DNA of 64,000 bases from Fusibacter bizertensis (GCF_029914245.1 NZ_JARYZI010000001.1:62001-126000), one strand, 5' to 3'; numbered from the stretch's first letter, positions 19,905 through 30,689 are shown. The notes: generated by a model not told the origin, from the letters alone. A program made the numbers and translations.

Positions 19905-19951
19905 GAACGTTTGTTCTGTTTTATTATAGCATACATCCTTAAACATGCAAA
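19905..19951 (-). promoter_or_regulatory. recA promoter with SOS box
   Basis: TTTGCA (19946-19951), 17 bases and TATAAT (19923-19928) form a promoter on the minus strand. GAACGTTTGTTC (19905-19916) is a perfect LexA box at the predicted transcription start. Confidence 0.85.
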
Positions 19952-19996
19952 CACTTCTTTCAAATTATATCGTGAAAAGCATACAATGTCAATATT

Positions 19997-21238
19997 TTAC
20001 ATTTTTGATAGATAATCATACAATAATTTTAAAGCTTTATATACTGTTCTATTTTGAATCATCTCACGATCACCCGAAAATTTATTTTCAAAAGTATAAA
20101 TATCGCCGCCGACCGCTATACCGATATAAACTAATCCTACAGGTTTCTCTGTGGTTCCGCCATTCGGACCTGCTACTCCAGTAATACTAATACCAATATC
20201 AACCCCTGTTTTTGTAATTAACCCTTTAACCATCTCATAACAGGTTTGGTGGCTTACTGCACCAAAAGTTTGTAATGTATCATGTGATACGTTCACATCT
20301 CTCATTTTTGCTTCGTTTGAGTATGTAACAATACCGCTGTCCACAACATCTGATGCGCCTGAATGTTTAATTAAAGAACTTACGAGTTTGCCACCAGTGC
20401 AAGATTCAACAAACGCGATTTTTTGTCTTTTTTCTTTTAAAAGACTAATAATCACGCGATCTATATCTTCACCTTTTTCAGAAACAATATAGTTGCCTAT
20501 TCTATTTTTTATTATATCTACAAAACCATTAACGTCATCTATGTTCTTTTGAGCATCATCACCCGAAGCAGTTACTCTTAATAAAACTTTTCCATCTCCA
20601 GCATAGGTTGCTACAGTTGGGTTTGTCTGTCCCTCTATTAAATCAATTAACTTTTCTTCAACCGCAGATTCGCCATAATCATAAACGCTTAAATAGACAG
20701 AGTGCATCTTTGTAGCGTTTTTCTGTGTTAAATAGTTTTTAATATAAGTATCATATATATGTGCCATTTCACGTGGTGGTCCTGGTAAAACGATGATACA
20801 TTGGTCACTCTCACTTATCTCAACAATACACGCTGGAGCAGTTCCTTTTGCATTATCAAGAATTATAGCTCCCTCTGGAAAATACGCTTGTCTTACGTTA
20901 CTTTCAGGCATTGTACGATTAAACATTATAAACCTTTCTTTGATAATTGAAAGTGATCTTTCATCTAAAACCATTTTTAAGTTTAGAGCATCAGCAATAA
21001 CTTCTTTTGATATATCATCAAGTGTTGGTCCTAATCCACCAGTAGTAATAATCACGTCGCAGGTATCTAAGAGCTCTAAAATCGCTTTTTTAATACGGTC
21101 TGGATTATCTCCAATCGTAAAGTGATAATAACTCCCGATCCCCAATGATGTTAATTCCCGACTTAAATAAGCAGCATTTGTATTCACTGTTTGTCCCATC
21201 AATAATTCTGTGCCAATTGCTAAAATTCCAGCTTTCAT
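19997..21238 (-). CDS. cinA: CinA family protein (competence/damage-inducible, NMN deamidase type)
   Basis: This 413-residue protein joins an N-terminal MoCF-like domain (MKAGILAIGTELLMG, VIITTGGLGPTLDD) to a C-terminal CinA domain (FVESCTGGKLVSSLI, SITGVAGPNGGT). The C-terminal domain deamidates nicotinamide mononucleotide in pyridine recycling; the N-terminal domain of related proteins hydrolyses ADP-ribose. GGAGGGC precedes ATG 21238. It lies between pgsA and recA, as in Bacillus and Streptococcus, but recA keeps its own SOS promoter. Confidence 0.93.
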   Translation of the reverse strand: MKAGILAIGTELLMGQTVNTNAAYLSRELTSLGIGSYYHFTIGDNPDRIKKAILELLDTCDVIITTGGLGPTLDDISKEVIADALNLKMVLDERSLSIIKERFIMFNRTMPESNVRQAYFPEGAIILDNAKGTAPACIVEISESDQCIIVLPGPPREMAHIYDTYIKNYLTQKNATKMHSVYLSVYDYGESAVEEKLIDLIEGQTNPTVATYAGDGKVLLRVTASGDDAQKNIDDVNGFVDIIKNRIGNYIVSEKGEDIDRVIISLLKEKRQKIAFVESCTGGKLVSSLIKHSGASDVVDSGIVTYSNEAKMRDVNVSHDTLQTFGAVSHQTCYEMVKGLITKTGVDIGISITGVAGPNGGTTEKPVGLVYIGIAVGGDIYTFENKFSGDREMIQNRTVYKALKLLYDYLSKM

Positions 21239-21321
21239 ATATTGCCCTCCATAACTAGAATAATGTTAAATATGTTACAAAACGAAATGGTTGACATAAT
21301 ATCATTACGTCAACCATTTGG

Positions 21322-21858
21322 TTAATCTTTTAAAACTTGTTTATTTTTTACAATATAATCATAACCTGAGATAACTGTTAAAACAGTTGCTAATACGATC
21401 AAAACTTGATCCATTGGAAAATTAATCCATTCAAATGGATAATTATTAAGCAGTAATAGAATCACCATAAACATCTGGCTTATTGTTTTTGCCTTTCCCC
21501 ACCAACTTGCAGCAATAACAATACCATCTGCTGCTGCAATTGCTCTAAAAATGCTAACTATGAATTCGCGAGATAGAATAATTATTACCACCCATGAATT
21601 TAGCACACCAAGTTCAACAAAACAAATTAACGCAGATGTAATCAACAATTTATCTGCTAATGGATCCATGAATTTTCCGAAATTTGTAATCAAATTATGT
21701 TTTCTTGCAAGATAGCCATCTAAAAAATCAGTAAATGATGCAAGTGAAAAAAAGATAAATGCCCACAATGAATATCCAGAAAGTAACATAAATACAAAAA
21801 CTGGAATCATGAGTATTCTTAATAATGTTAATTTATTGGCGATATTCATGTTCATCAT
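21322..21858 (-). CDS. pgsA: CDP-diacylglycerol-glycerol-3-phosphate 3-phosphatidyltransferase
   Basis: PgsA makes phosphatidylglycerophosphate, the first step to phosphatidylglycerol, in the membrane. The 178-residue hydrophobic protein carries the CDP-alcohol phosphotransferase signature as DFLDGYLARKHN followed by GKFMDPLAD, with all metal-binding Asp residues. The start at 21858 overlaps the 3' end of rimO by 26 bases and is preceded by GGAGTG; the ATG three codons in is an alternative. It is translationally coupled to rimO. Confidence 0.95.
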   Translation of the reverse strand: MMNMNIANKLTLLRILMIPVFVFMLLSGYSLWAFIFFSLASFTDFLDGYLARKHNLITNFGKFMDPLADKLLITSALICFVELGVLNSWVVIIILSREFIVSIFRAIAAADGIVIAASWWGKAKTISQMFMVILLLLNNYPFEWINFPMDQVLIVLATVLTVISGYDYIVKNKQVLKD

Positions 21859-23179
21859 CTAACACTCCAATCAAGTCATATTCTAATGCATCAGTGATTT
21901 TAACATTAACAAAACTACCAAACTCTATTGATTTATCGGTATGAATATATACGACACCATCAATATCTGGCGAATCATATGCAGTACGTCCTACTAAAAT
22001 TTTTCCTTCTTCAGCGACTTCTTCTACTACAACTTCATATATTCTTCCAATCCTGCTATAAGAAAGCGACTCAGATATAATCATCTGTTCAGACATAAGC
22101 GTATTTCTACGCTCTTGCTTGACTTCATCAGAAATCTTATTTTTTAACAGCATTGCAGGTGTATCTTCTTCATCCGAATATTCAAAAGCACCAAGTCGAT
22201 CAAATTTTACTTTTTTAATAAACTTCATTAATATGTTAAAATCTTCTTTTGTTTCACCCGGAAATCCAACGATTACCGTTGTGCGAATAACAGAAAGAGG
22301 ATCTTTCAATCGAATTTTATCAATAATTGATTCTATATCAGCTAAAGAAGTTCGTCGATTCATTAACTTGAGAATTTTATCACTTGCATGTTGAACTGGG
22401 ATATCAAAGTAATTAATGACTTTATCATTTGAGAAAAAGCCTTCAAGTAATCGATCGTCTAAAATATCTGGATACGAATAATGCACACGAATCCAGTGTA
22501 TTCCATCAATCTTTGCAAGCTCAGTCAACAAAACATCTAACTTGGGCATATCATAAATATCAATTCCATACCGACTTGTATCTTGAGCAATGATTAATAG
22601 TTCTTTAACACCCATTCCTGCTAAATCTTTAGCTTCATCGACAATATCTTCGATTTTTCTTGAGCGATATTTACCTCTTAACTTTGGAATAATACAATAA
22701 GTACACTTATTATCACACCCCTCCGAAATTTTTAAGTAGGCATAATGTTTAGGAGTCGTTAAAATTCTTGGTAATGATTCAGGTATTTCAATATCAATGT
22801 TTTTCATAAACATTTTTTCAGATTGATCCTTATAAATCAACTCAATTACATCATTGATCTCATAAAAGTTGCTTGTACCAATAATTGCATCTATTTCAGG
22901 AATTTCTTCAATTAGCGCTTCTGGATAACGTTGAGATAGACAGCCCGTAACAATTAGTTTTTCACAAGCAGCTGTCTGCTTAAGCCGAGAAAGCTCAAGG
23001 ATTGCCTCTATAGACTCTTCTTTCGCATCATGGATAAACGAACAAGTATTTACAATCAATATCTGTGCATCAGATACATCATCACAGAGTTCATAATGGT
23101 CATCAAGGATTCCCAGCATAATTTCACTATCCGTTACATTTTTCGAGCATCCCAGTGTTTCAATGTAGACTTTTTTCAT
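21833..23179 (-). CDS. rimO: Ribosomal protein S12 methylthiotransferase RimO
   Basis: RimO adds a methylthio group to an Asp of ribosomal protein S12 by radical SAM chemistry. The 448 residues have an N-terminal UPF0004 domain with cluster-binding Cys in ETLGCSKN, VNTCSFI and VTGCLSQ, the radical-SAM motif CDNKCTYC near residue 155 and a C-terminal TRAM domain. GCSKNxxDSE at the N-terminus separates RimO from its relative MiaB. It lies 11 bases after ftsK and overlaps pgsA. Confidence 0.95.
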   Translation of the reverse strand: MKKVYIETLGCSKNVTDSEIMLGILDDHYELCDDVSDAQILIVNTCSFIHDAKEESIEAILELSRLKQTAACEKLIVTGCLSQRYPEALIEEIPEIDAIIGTSNFYEINDVIELIYKDQSEKMFMKNIDIEIPESLPRILTTPKHYAYLKISEGCDNKCTYCIIPKLRGKYRSRKIEDIVDEAKDLAGMGVKELLIIAQDTSRYGIDIYDMPKLDVLLTELAKIDGIHWIRVHYSYPDILDDRLLEGFFSNDKVINYFDIPVQHASDKILKLMNRRTSLADIESIIDKIRLKDPLSVIRTTVIVGFPGETKEDFNILMKFIKKVKFDRLGAFEYSDEEDTPAMLLKNKISDEVKQERRNTLMSEQMIISESLSYSRIGRIYEVVVEEVAEEGKILVGRTAYDSPDIDGVVYIHTDKSIEFGSFVNVKITDALEYDLIGVLDDEHEYRQ

Positions 23180-23190
23180 ATATTCCTCAC

Positions 23191-26013
23191 TTAAAATTCT
23201 TCTTGTTCATCATTATTTGAATTATCTTCTTCTTCAAAATCTGATTCATAGTTTGGTTCATAATCCGGTGTAAAATCAGGTTCCTCTTCTAGATTGCCTT
23301 GCCCTGTTATAGCACTAAGTTCTTCCACCGTGATTAGAACTTCTCTAGGCTTACTACCTCTACTAGGGCCTATAATGCCTCGTTCTTCCATGGCATCCAC
23401 AAGTCTAGCAGCTCTGTTGTATCCAACCCTAAATCGTCTTTGCATTAGTGAAGCGGATGCTTGACCAGATTCAACTACGAAATTAATCGCATCTTCTAAA
23501 TGCTCATCTACATCTTCCAAATTACTACCAATACTTTGAACCTCATCTAGAATTTCTTCATTATAAGAAACTTCATGATCTTGATTTTTGATATAGTCGA
23601 CTAATGCTTCAACTTCTTCATCTGACATAAAAGCACCTTGTGCACGCTTAGGTTTTGATGCACCAATAGGGTAATAAAGCATATCTCCTTTACCTAACAA
23701 TTTCTCAGCGCCACCCATATCAATTATTGTTCTTGAGTCAATTGATGAGGATACTGAAAAAGCTATACGAGATGGAATATTTGCCTTAATTAATCCAGTG
23801 ATTACATCGACCGAAGGACGCTGAGTTGCAACAATAAGGTGAATACCAGCTGCACGTGCCATTTGAGCTAATCGGCAAATTGCGTCTTCTACTACATTAG
23901 GGGCAACCATCATTAAATCTGCAAGTTCATCAATAATTACCACGATTTGAGGCAAAATTTCCAGTCCATTTAGTTCTGCTTTTTTATTGTAGCTTTTCAT
24001 ATCTCTGACAACTTGTTCAGCAAACAATTTATAGCGACGCGTCATTTCATTAACAGCCCAATTAAGAGCTATTGAGGCTTTTTTGGGATCTGTTACTACT
24101 GGTAAAATAAGATGTGGAATGCCATTGTAATTACTCAATTCAACAACTTTTGGGTCAATCATTAAGAATTTAACTTCATCCGGTCTAGCGTTAAAAAGGA
24201 TACTTGAAATAATCGTATTTACACAAACCGATTTTCCTGAACCAGTTGCACCAGCTATAAGTAAATGAGGCATACTAGCCAAATCGCCTATAATTGCATT
24301 GCCTGATATATCTTTTCCTAAGCCAATAGTAAGTTTTGATTTTTGTTTTTTAAACTCTGCTGAAGTAATTACTTCTCGTATCCTTACCATTGAAGTAACT
24401 TTGTTAGGCACTTCAATACCTATCGCTACCTTTCCAGGAATAGGTGCGATACGGACATGACTCGTCGCTAAATTAAGTGCGATATCATCACTCAAACCTA
24501 CAATCTTACTAACTTTAACACCAGGGCTAGGTTGTACTTCAAACATAGTAATTGATGGTCCTCTTTTAACAGAAACAACTTTTGCATCCACATTAAAATT
24601 GTTAAGGGTATCTTCAAGTAATTTTGCCATTTCGATATATTCATTTTTATCTTCAACTTGTGATGATACATTCTCTTCTCTTAAAAGTTCAAGTGGTGGT
24701 AAATGATATGTTTCAATGACTTTCGTCGTATTTTGTTTGATTTCATCATTGACCGTTTGTCTCGTTTGAGGGTCAATATCAGACTCCTTGATTTTCTCGG
24801 GAGATTTCTCAACCATTTTGTCAACGGACTTGTCTGATGTCTGATTTCTATTGTTTGACGTCTTTTTATCATTATGATCAAAGAAGTCGATTGAGTTTGA
24901 TTTGATTTCACTATTAGTAGCTGATTGCTTTATTTCATCATTCACATTATTTTCAACCTTGGGTGAAACTTTAACTGGTTCAGCATATGGATCAGCAATA
25001 ATTTGAGCTTGCTCTTCATTAGGTTGTTTTTTCTGTTGCACTTTTGATGGAACTTTTGGTTGGGTTCCAGTTGCTTTAGAATTAGACGCTTCTATTTCAT
25101 CTGTTTTGTTTTTCAAATTATCATTTTGTTTTTCATACGAGTCATAATCAAAAGATTTTACATCTTTTTTCTTGTTTCTTCGCATTGATTCAAGCTCACT
25201 TAAAAATCCTTGCTCAGCTGTTGAACCATTGGTATTCCATGTATTTTCAATTTTATCATTACTTTTTTCTTCTAGCTTTTGATTCTTTACATTTAACTTG
25301 TTCTCAACAATTGAAGCTTCAATCGCGCGTTCTTGTGCTTTTAACTGTTTTCTTTCTTCATTACTTCTTTTTTTCATTTCCCAAAGATCTTGTAAGGAAA
25401 TTTTTGTGAAAATAATAAAGCCAATTAAAAAAGTAATTATTATCAACATATATGCACCAAAAATACCAATTAGCTTTATGGTACTTATTGTAAGAATATC
25501 ACCAAAAACGCCTCCACCTTTTAATTCTGTTCCAAGTTCATATGCCAATTGAACACCACTTGATGCTAAATAGTCATCTCGTAAAATCAACTTTTGTTTT
25601 TCAATACCATCATAAGCGACTAAAGTAGAAAGCAAAAGTAATCCAACCATTATTAAAATCAATGATGTAGTCACTCTAACTTTAGCAGGCCTAAAATTTG
25701 GATTTAATCTAACAAAAACTAAAATAAAGAAGACAATTGGCAAACTATAACCAACATACGAAAATAGCCCTAGTATCGTTTGTGTAATTGCATGACCAAT
25801 AACACCTACTGCACTAGTATATAAGCTGATCATCATAAAAAGCGTCACTGCAGCAAGCGATATCATCTTGAGTTCATATTTAATTTTGTAGTTTCGCTCT
25901 AGCTCTTGCTTGGTAGGCTTAGAAGTATTACGCTTTGCAGCAGGTCGCTTCGTCCCCGTTTTAGCAGTTGTACTAGAACGCGTTGTACTTTTCTTGGCAG
26001 TTGTCTTTGGCAA
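23191..26013 (-). CDS. ftsK: DNA translocase FtsK/SpoIIIE
   Basis: FtsK/SpoIIIE pumps DNA through the closing septum in division and sporulation. The 940 residues run: basic Lys/Thr tail; four to five membrane helices (about 50-210); a long polar linker (about 210-420); the RecA-like motor with [11 protein letters not shown] and [12 protein letters not shown]; and a C-terminal winged-helix gamma domain (about 845-910) that reads orienting DNA sequences. An acidic Glu/Asp/Asn tail ends the protein. AGAGGTGATC precedes the ATG, and dut is 14 bases upstream. Whether it serves division, sporulation or both is not visible here. Confidence 0.96.
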   Translation of the reverse strand: MPKTTAKKSTTRSSTTAKTGTKRPAAKRNTSKPTKQELERNYKIKYELKMISLAAVTLFMMISLYTSAVGVIGHAITQTILGLFSYVGYSLPIVFFILVFVRLNPNFRPAKVRVTTSLILIMVGLLLLSTLVAYDGIEKQKLILRDDYLASSGVQLAYELGTELKGGGVFGDILTISTIKLIGIFGAYMLIIITFLIGFIIFTKISLQDLWEMKKRSNEERKQLKAQERAIEASIVENKLNVKNQKLEEKSNDKIENTWNTNGSTAEQGFLSELESMRRNKKKDVKSFDYDSYEKQNDNLKNKTDEIEASNSKATGTQPKVPSKVQQKKQPNEEQAQIIADPYAEPVKVSPKVENNVNDEIKQSATNSEIKSNSIDFFDHNDKKTSNNRNQTSDKSVDKMVEKSPEKIKESDIDPQTRQTVNDEIKQNTTKVIETYHLPPLELLREENVSSQVEDKNEYIEMAKLLEDTLNNFNVDAKVVSVKRGPSITMFEVQPSPGVKVSKIVGLSDDIALNLATSHVRIAPIPGKVAIGIEVPNKVTSMVRIREVITSAEFKKQKSKLTIGLGKDISGNAIIGDLASMPHLLIAGATGSGKSVCVNTIISSILFNARPDEVKFLMIDPKVVELSNYNGIPHLILPVVTDPKKASIALNWAVNEMTRRYKLFAEQVVRDMKSYNKKAELNGLEILPQIVVIIDELADLMMVAPNVVEDAICRLAQMARAAGIHLIVATQRPSVDVITGLIKANIPSRIAFSVSSSIDSRTIIDMGGAEKLLGKGDMLYYPIGASKPKRAQGAFMSDEEVEALVDYIKNQDHEVSYNEEILDEVQSIGSNLEDVDEHLEDAINFVVESGQASASLMQRRFRVGYNRAARLVDAMEERGIIGPSRGSKPREVLITVEELSAITGQGNLEEEPDFTPDYEPNYESDFEEEDNSNNDEQEEF

Positions 26014-26027
26014 ATGATCACCTCTTC

Positions 26028-26459
26028 TTATACACCAGTAGATCCAAATCCACCAGTTCCTCTATGTGTATCTTCAACATTTTCTACAGTTTCCCAATCA
26101 ATTCTCTCATATTTTGCAATAATCAATTGGGCCACACGATCCCCTTTATTAATTGTAAAAGGTTCATTTCCTAAATTTATAATTGGGATTTTAAGTTCAC
26201 CTCTATAATCACTATCAATTGTACCTACACAATTTACTAACGTAATACCATTTTTAATGGAAAGTCCACTACGTGCACGCACTTGTCCTTCATATCCAAG
26301 TGGAATTTCTACAAAAATACCTGTTGGTACTAATTGTCTTTCCATTGGTGCTATGGTTATCACCTCTTCATTATTAGAAAGTAAATCCATCCCCGATGCA
26401 CCTAATGTCTTATATTCTGGCAATGGATTTTGTGATTGATTTACAATTTTTATTTTCAT
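26028..26459 (-). CDS. dut: Deoxyuridine 5'-triphosphate nucleotidohydrolase
   Basis: The dUTPase splits dUTP to dUMP and PPi, keeping uracil out of DNA. The 143 residues carry the trimeric dUTPase motifs: GASGMDL (I), RARSGLS (II), [10 protein letters not shown] (III, with the catalytic Asp), KGDRVAQLI (IV) and the C-terminal [10 protein letters not shown] (V) that closes over the substrate. It lies nine bases after the M16 peptidase gene in a run that continues into ftsK, a common clostridial arrangement. Confidence 0.96.
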   Translation of the reverse strand: MKIKIVNQSQNPLPEYKTLGASGMDLLSNNEEVITIAPMERQLVPTGIFVEIPLGYEGQVRARSGLSIKNGITLVNCVGTIDSDYRGELKIPIINLGNEPFTINKGDRVAQLIIAKYERIDWETVENVEDTHRGTGGFGSTGV

Positions 26460-26468
26460 TTGTTCCCC

Positions 26469-27752
26469 CTACTTACTTTTCAATACTTTACAAAATTCTT
26501 CATAGAGCAGTGTTGTTTCCTGTGCTTCGATATCACCTACTATTGCAAGAGCAATTTGACTTGTATCCAAGCAAGAACCAATTAACTCTAATACACCATC
26601 TAATTGGATATTACTGATTTTATAAAGCATATCATCTATGTTTTTTTCTCTATGTGCAAATAATTCAATTCTGCCTATCATATCCATGTAGTTATCACTA
26701 CCTTCTAAATTCAGAAAAAAACTACCTCTCAAATGATTTTTAGCATGTTCCATTGCTTCATTTGAAATTCGGTGTAACTTTATCTTATTGATTTCATCTG
26801 CAACAAGCATTAAAGTTTCTTTGAGATTCTCTTTTGAAACACCAAACGATATGCAAAGTGTACCTAAAGCATCATAAAAATTGGGTTCGGAATAGATTGA
26901 ATAAACTAAACCACGATCTTCTCTAATACTTTGAAACAATCTCGAGCTATTAGTACCACCTAGAATATTGTTTAATACCATCATTTCATAACTTAGTTCA
27001 TGATCAAACTTAATTCCCGGAAAATTAACAGCAACTTGAATTTGTTCAAAATCCTTTTTTCTTGATTCCACACCCCAATTATAAGTAGGATTTATCCTAT
27101 GATCCTGTAAAGGAGATGTACTTTTCTTAAGTGATTTGAAATAATAATCAACTTTTTCTAATAAATCAACTTCATCAAAATCACCAGCAATTGAGATAAC
27201 CATGTTTTCAGCTACATAATAAGTATCGAAATACGCTCTTATCATATGATGATTAAAACTATTCACTGTTTTTTTAGTTCCTAATATTGGGTATGAAAGT
27301 GGATGATCTTTAAAAGTGATTTCATTAATTAAATCAATCACCATTTCTTCAGCAGCATCTTCATACATGTTTATTTCATCGATTATTACTGTTTTCTCAG
27401 TTTCAATATGCTCAGCATTAAAAGTTGAATTTAATATCATATCTGATAAAATATCTAGACCAACTTCAAAGTCTAAACTAAGTGTCTTTGTATAAAAACA
27501 AGTACATTCTTTAGCGGTGTACGCGTTGATTTCACCACCGATTCCATCAATTAAGCTTGCAATCTCTTTAGCACTTCTATTTTTAGTCCCTTTAAAAAGC
27601 ATGTGCTCGATGAAATGCGAAATACCATTGTTATCTTCATTTTCAAATGCGGAACCAGTCTTTACCCAAATACCTATAGAAATTGATTTGTATCCTTCTA
27701 ATTTTTCGTAAACAACTGTGAGTCCATTATCTAATTGCACTTTATTATGCAA
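26469..27752 (-). CDS. M16 family zinc peptidase (YmxG/MPP-like)
   Basis: The 427-residue protein is a pitrilysin-family peptidase with the inverted zinc motif HFIEHMLFKGT near residue 50, the downstream Glu of the site in the following helix, and a C-terminal non-catalytic half. The Bacillus counterpart is YmxG/MlpA; the substrate is unknown. The start is TTG 27752, because AAGAGGTGA lies just upstream; the longer frame to 27818 reads through the intergenic hairpin. It lies between pnp and dut, a conserved placement. Confidence 0.9.
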   Translation of the reverse strand: MHNKVQLDNGLTVVYEKLEGYKSISIGIWVKTGSAFENEDNNGISHFIEHMLFKGTKNRSAKEIASLIDGIGGEINAYTAKECTCFYTKTLSLDFEVGLDILSDMILNSTFNAEHIETEKTVIIDEINMYEDAAEEMVIDLINEITFKDHPLSYPILGTKKTVNSFNHHMIRAYFDTYYVAENMVISIAGDFDEVDLLEKVDYYFKSLKKSTSPLQDHRINPTYNWGVESRKKDFEQIQVAVNFPGIKFDHELSYEMMVLNNILGGTNSSRLFQSIREDRGLVYSIYSEPNFYDALGTLCISFGVSKENLKETLMLVADEINKIKLHRISNEAMEHAKNHLRGSFFLNLEGSDNYMDMIGRIELFAHREKNIDDMLYKISNIQLDGVLELIGSCLDTSQIALAIVGDIEAQETTLLYEEFCKVLKSK

Positions 27753-27790
27753 ATGTTCACCTCTTATTTTAATATAACATATACATATCA

Positions 27791-27829
27791 AACCCCAGGC
27801 ATCAGCGCATAGCGCCAAGACCTAGGGTT
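27791..27829 (-). terminator. Hairpin between pnp and the peptidase gene
   Basis: A 9-bp stem with one G-U (27821-27829 with 27791-27799) encloses a smaller GCGC hairpin. The T run after it is short, so it may be a weak terminator or a 3'-end stabiliser that lets some transcription through. Confidence 0.5.
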
Positions 27830-27844
27830 ATTATTTATTACAAA

Positions 27845-29974
27845 TTACTTATTATCTTCCAAAAGAACTTTTCTAGAAACATTGATACGACCTTGATCAT
27901 CAATTTCAATAATCTTAACCGTTACTTCATCGCCGATATTTACTACATCTTCAACTTTAGCAACGCGTTTGTGATCTAATTGAGAGATATGACATAACCC
28001 TTCTTTACCATGACCTAACTCAACAAAAGCACCAAATTTCAAAATTCTAGTGATTTTTCCAGTATATACTTGTCCAACTTCCGGTACTTTTACAATACCT
28101 TGAATCTCAGCAAGTGCTTTTTCACCACCGATACCATCATTAGCAGTTATTAGTACAGAACCATCATCCGAGATATCGATTTTTACATTGTATGCTGAAG
28201 TAATTCTTGTAATTACTTTACCACCTGGTCCAATTACATCTCTGATTTTATCAGGGTTGATCTTGATTTGGAATACGCGTGGTGCATATTGTGACATTTC
28301 ACTTCTTGGAGCACTCATAACTTCATTCATTTTACCTAAAATGTGTAATCTACCAATTCTAGCTTGTTCCATTGCAGTCTCTAACAATTCTTTGTTTAGA
28401 CCATCTACTTTAATATCCATTTGAAGAGCGGTGATACCATTTTTAGTACCTGCAACTTTAAAGTCCATATCCCCAAGTGCATCTTCCATACCTTGAATAT
28501 CACTTAAAATCTCGATTTTACCGTCTTCTTGAATAAGTCCCATCGCTATACCAGCAACTGAATCTTTAATTGGAACACCTGCATCTAATAATGAAAGTGT
28601 ACTTCCGCAAATACTAGCTTGCGAACTTGAACCATTGCATGTTACAACTTCCGACACTACACGAATTGTATATGGGAAATCTTGTTCTGATGGAATAACT
28701 GGTAAAAGAGCACGCTCTCCTAAAGCACCATGTCCCACCGCACGTCTATTTACACGATTCATACCTACTTCACCAACAGAATAAGGTGGGAAGTTATAAT
28801 GGTGCATATAACGTTTAGTTTCTTCAAGATCTAAGCCATCTATTCTTTGCGATTCACCCAGTGCGCCTAGTGTTGTTATACTTAAAGCTTGTGTTAAACC
28901 TCTAGTAAACAGCCCTGAGCCATGTGTTCTAGGTAACAAGCTAACATCACATGAGATCGGCCTAATTTGTGAAGGTGTTCTACCATCAGGTCTTAAACTT
29001 TCATTTACAATCATTCTTCTCATTGTTGTTTTTTCAATTGCTTTAAATTGACCTTTTAAGTACTCTGCACTATCAGGATGTGATTCTGAAAAATGAGCAA
29101 TAAGCTCTTCTTCCAAGTCTTCTAAAGAAGCATTTCTATCGTGTTTATCAGTTATTCTAACCAACTGATTCATTTTTTCTTTTAAGAAATCGTTGATTTC
29201 AGCTTGGAATGCTTCGTCAACTTCTGGAACTGCGAATTCAAATTTTGTTTTACCAATTTCAGCAATGATGCCATTGATAAAAGCACAAATTTCTTTAATC
29301 GCTTCATGACCAAACATGATTGCGCCTAACATTACATCCTCTGGAAGAATGTCCGCACCAGCTTCAACCATTACTACTGCTTCATCTGTACCTGCAACAA
29401 CTAGATTTAATTGAGATAACTCTTTTTCAGCAATTGTAGGGTTTAAAACATATTGTCCGTTCACATAGCCAACAGTTACTGCTCCAGCTGGTCCGTTGAA
29501 TGGAATATCAGAAATACCAAGAGCTAAAGAAGCACCATTCATAGCAATTGTATCAGGCGTACAATCTTGATCTACTGAAAGGACAGTTGCAACAACTTGA
29601 ACTTCATTTTTCATACCTTTTGGAAATAACGGTCTAATTGGTCTATCAATTAATCTAGATGTAAGAACAGCTCTTTCAGATGGACGTCCTTCTCTTTTGA
29701 TAAAACCACCAGGAATTTTACCAACTGAATATAATTTTTCTTCAAATTCTACTGTAAGTGGGAAAAAATCAATTCCTAATTTTGGTTTTCTTGATGCCAC
29801 AGCAGTTACAAGAACTACAGTTTCACCATAAGAGATCAGTGCAGATCCGTTAGCAAGATTGGCTACTTTACCAATTTCAACTTTGAAAGGTCTTCCTGCA
29901 ATAGTTGTTTCAAAAATTTTTACTTCTTTTATCATGTCGCCGCCTAAAGCTTGGCAACCAGTTACTTGACTCAT
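27845..29974 (-). CDS. pnp: Polyribonucleotide nucleotidyltransferase (PNPase)
   Basis: PNPase degrades RNA 3' to 5' by phosphorolysis. The 709 residues hold two RNase PH domains ([32 protein letters not shown]), the linking all-alpha domain, a KH domain ([12 protein letters not shown]) and an S1 domain ([19 protein letters not shown]). The start at 29974 is preceded by AGGAGG at good spacing, giving a 13-residue extension before the usual [10 protein letters not shown]; the inner ATG has only a weak site. A long leader hairpin (30003-30081) lies in front, and its own promoter follows the rpsO terminator. Confidence 0.97.
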   Translation of the reverse strand: MSQVTGCQALGGDMIKEVKIFETTIAGRPFKVEIGKVANLANGSALISYGETVVLVTAVASRKPKLGIDFFPLTVEFEEKLYSVGKIPGGFIKREGRPSERAVLTSRLIDRPIRPLFPKGMKNEVQVVATVLSVDQDCTPDTIAMNGASLALGISDIPFNGPAGAVTVGYVNGQYVLNPTIAEKELSQLNLVVAGTDEAVVMVEAGADILPEDVMLGAIMFGHEAIKEICAFINGIIAEIGKTKFEFAVPEVDEAFQAEINDFLKEKMNQLVRITDKHDRNASLEDLEEELIAHFSESHPDSAEYLKGQFKAIEKTTMRRMIVNESLRPDGRTPSQIRPISCDVSLLPRTHGSGLFTRGLTQALSITTLGALGESQRIDGLDLEETKRYMHHYNFPPYSVGEVGMNRVNRRAVGHGALGERALLPVIPSEQDFPYTIRVVSEVVTCNGSSSQASICGSTLSLLDAGVPIKDSVAGIAMGLIQEDGKIEILSDIQGMEDALGDMDFKVAGTKNGITALQMDIKVDGLNKELLETAMEQARIGRLHILGKMNEVMSAPRSEMSQYAPRVFQIKINPDKIRDVIGPGGKVITRITSAYNVKIDISDDGSVLITANDGIGGEKALAEIQGIVKVPEVGQVYTGKITRILKFGAFVELGHGKEGLCHISQLDHKRVAKVEDVVNIGDEVTVKIIEIDDQGRINVSRKVLLEDNK

Positions 29975-30002
29975 AAAGCCTCCTAGTTTAATAATGCCTT
30001 AC

Positions 30003-30081
30003 GGAATTTATCCTACTTATTTCAAGTCAGTGCTCAAAAAAAGCATTCACTTCAAATAAGTAGGATATTAAGATAAATTCC
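30003..30081 (-). promoter_or_regulatory. Long leader hairpin of pnp
   Basis: Outer arms GGAATTTATC/GATAAATTCC (30003-30012 with 30072-30081) and inner arms 30010-30022 with 30054-30066 form a long bulged stem just before the pnp ribosome binding site. The 313-base rpsO-pnp gap holds this hairpin, the pnp promoter and the rpsO terminator. In Escherichia coli a leader stem cut by RNase III lets PNPase control itself; a similar role here is inference. Confidence 0.65.
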
Positions 30082-30217
30082 ACTAAGTGCAATTGTTTAT
30101 AGTCTACTATATTATACTAAATTATATTGTAAATAGAAAGACATATTTAGTATCTGGGACAATTCCTGACACTCATAATTAGAAATTTTAACCATAATTT
30201 TATGACTAGCTAGATTA

Positions 30218-30245
30218 ATTATAATAGAAATAAATTGTCACTCAA
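30218..30245 (-). promoter_or_regulatory. Putative pnp promoter
   Basis: TTGAGT (30240-30245), 16 bases and TATAAT (30218-30223) lie on the minus strand directly after the rpsO terminator. Other AT-rich -10-like hexamers occur nearer the gene (about 30105-30125), so the site is not certain. Confidence 0.5.
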
Positions 30246-30274
30246 AAAACAAAGCTTGACCTAAGTCAAGCTTT
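30244..30274 (-). terminator. Terminator of rpsO
   Basis: AAAGCTTGAC-TTAG-GTCAAGCTTT (30251-30274 on the minus strand) is followed by GTTTTTT. Confidence 0.9.
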
Positions 30275-30287
30275 AATTATCTAGATA

Positions 30288-30554
30288 TTATTTTCTTAAT
30301 CCAAGTTCAGCAATTAATTCTCTGTATTTTTCAAGTTGATTATTTTTCAAGTAGTTAAGAAGGTTTCTTCTTTTACCAACCATTTTAAGTAGGCCTCTTC
30401 TTGAATGGTGATCTTTCTTGTGTGTACCTAAATGCTCATTAAGTTCATTGATTCTGAATGTTAATAAAGCAATTTGTACTTCTGGAGAACCAGTGTCAGT
30501 TGGATGTGTTTTAAATTTCTCGATAATTTCCGTTTTTCTTTCTTTTGCGATCAT
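30288..30554 (-). CDS. rpsO: 30S ribosomal protein S15
   Basis: S15 binds the 16S rRNA central domain early in small-subunit assembly. The 88 residues match the family: [33 protein letters not shown] and [26 protein letters not shown] precedes ATG 30554. It is a single-gene unit with its own terminator, in the conserved ribF-rpsO-pnp order. Its leader can fold in two exclusive ways, which fits autoregulation known for S15. Confidence 0.98.
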   Translation of the reverse strand: MIAKERKTEIIEKFKTHPTDTGSPEVQIALLTFRINELNEHLGTHKKDHHSRRGLLKMVGKRRNLLNYLKNNQLEKYRELIAELGLRK

Positions 30555-30584
30555 AAGATCCCTCCTAGTTAAATTAAATATATG

Positions 30585-30630
30585 CCAACAGCCTAGTATT
30601 TCGTTGGAGACTCGAAAAACAAAGCTGTGG
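30585..30630 (-). promoter_or_regulatory. Possible S15 autoregulatory leader
   Basis: The plus-strand segment CCAACAGC (30585-30592) can pair with GCTGTGG (30624-30630, one bulge) or, through CCAAC alone, with GTTGG (30603-30607). The two pairings exclude each other and lie about 30 bases before the S15 start. S15 leaders are known control RNAs in several bacteria; this one is not recognised as a named class. Confidence 0.35.
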
Positions 30631-30689
30631 TAAACAACATATGAATTATATCATTTAGAGACTTTAATGTAAAGGAAAGATTGTTTATG

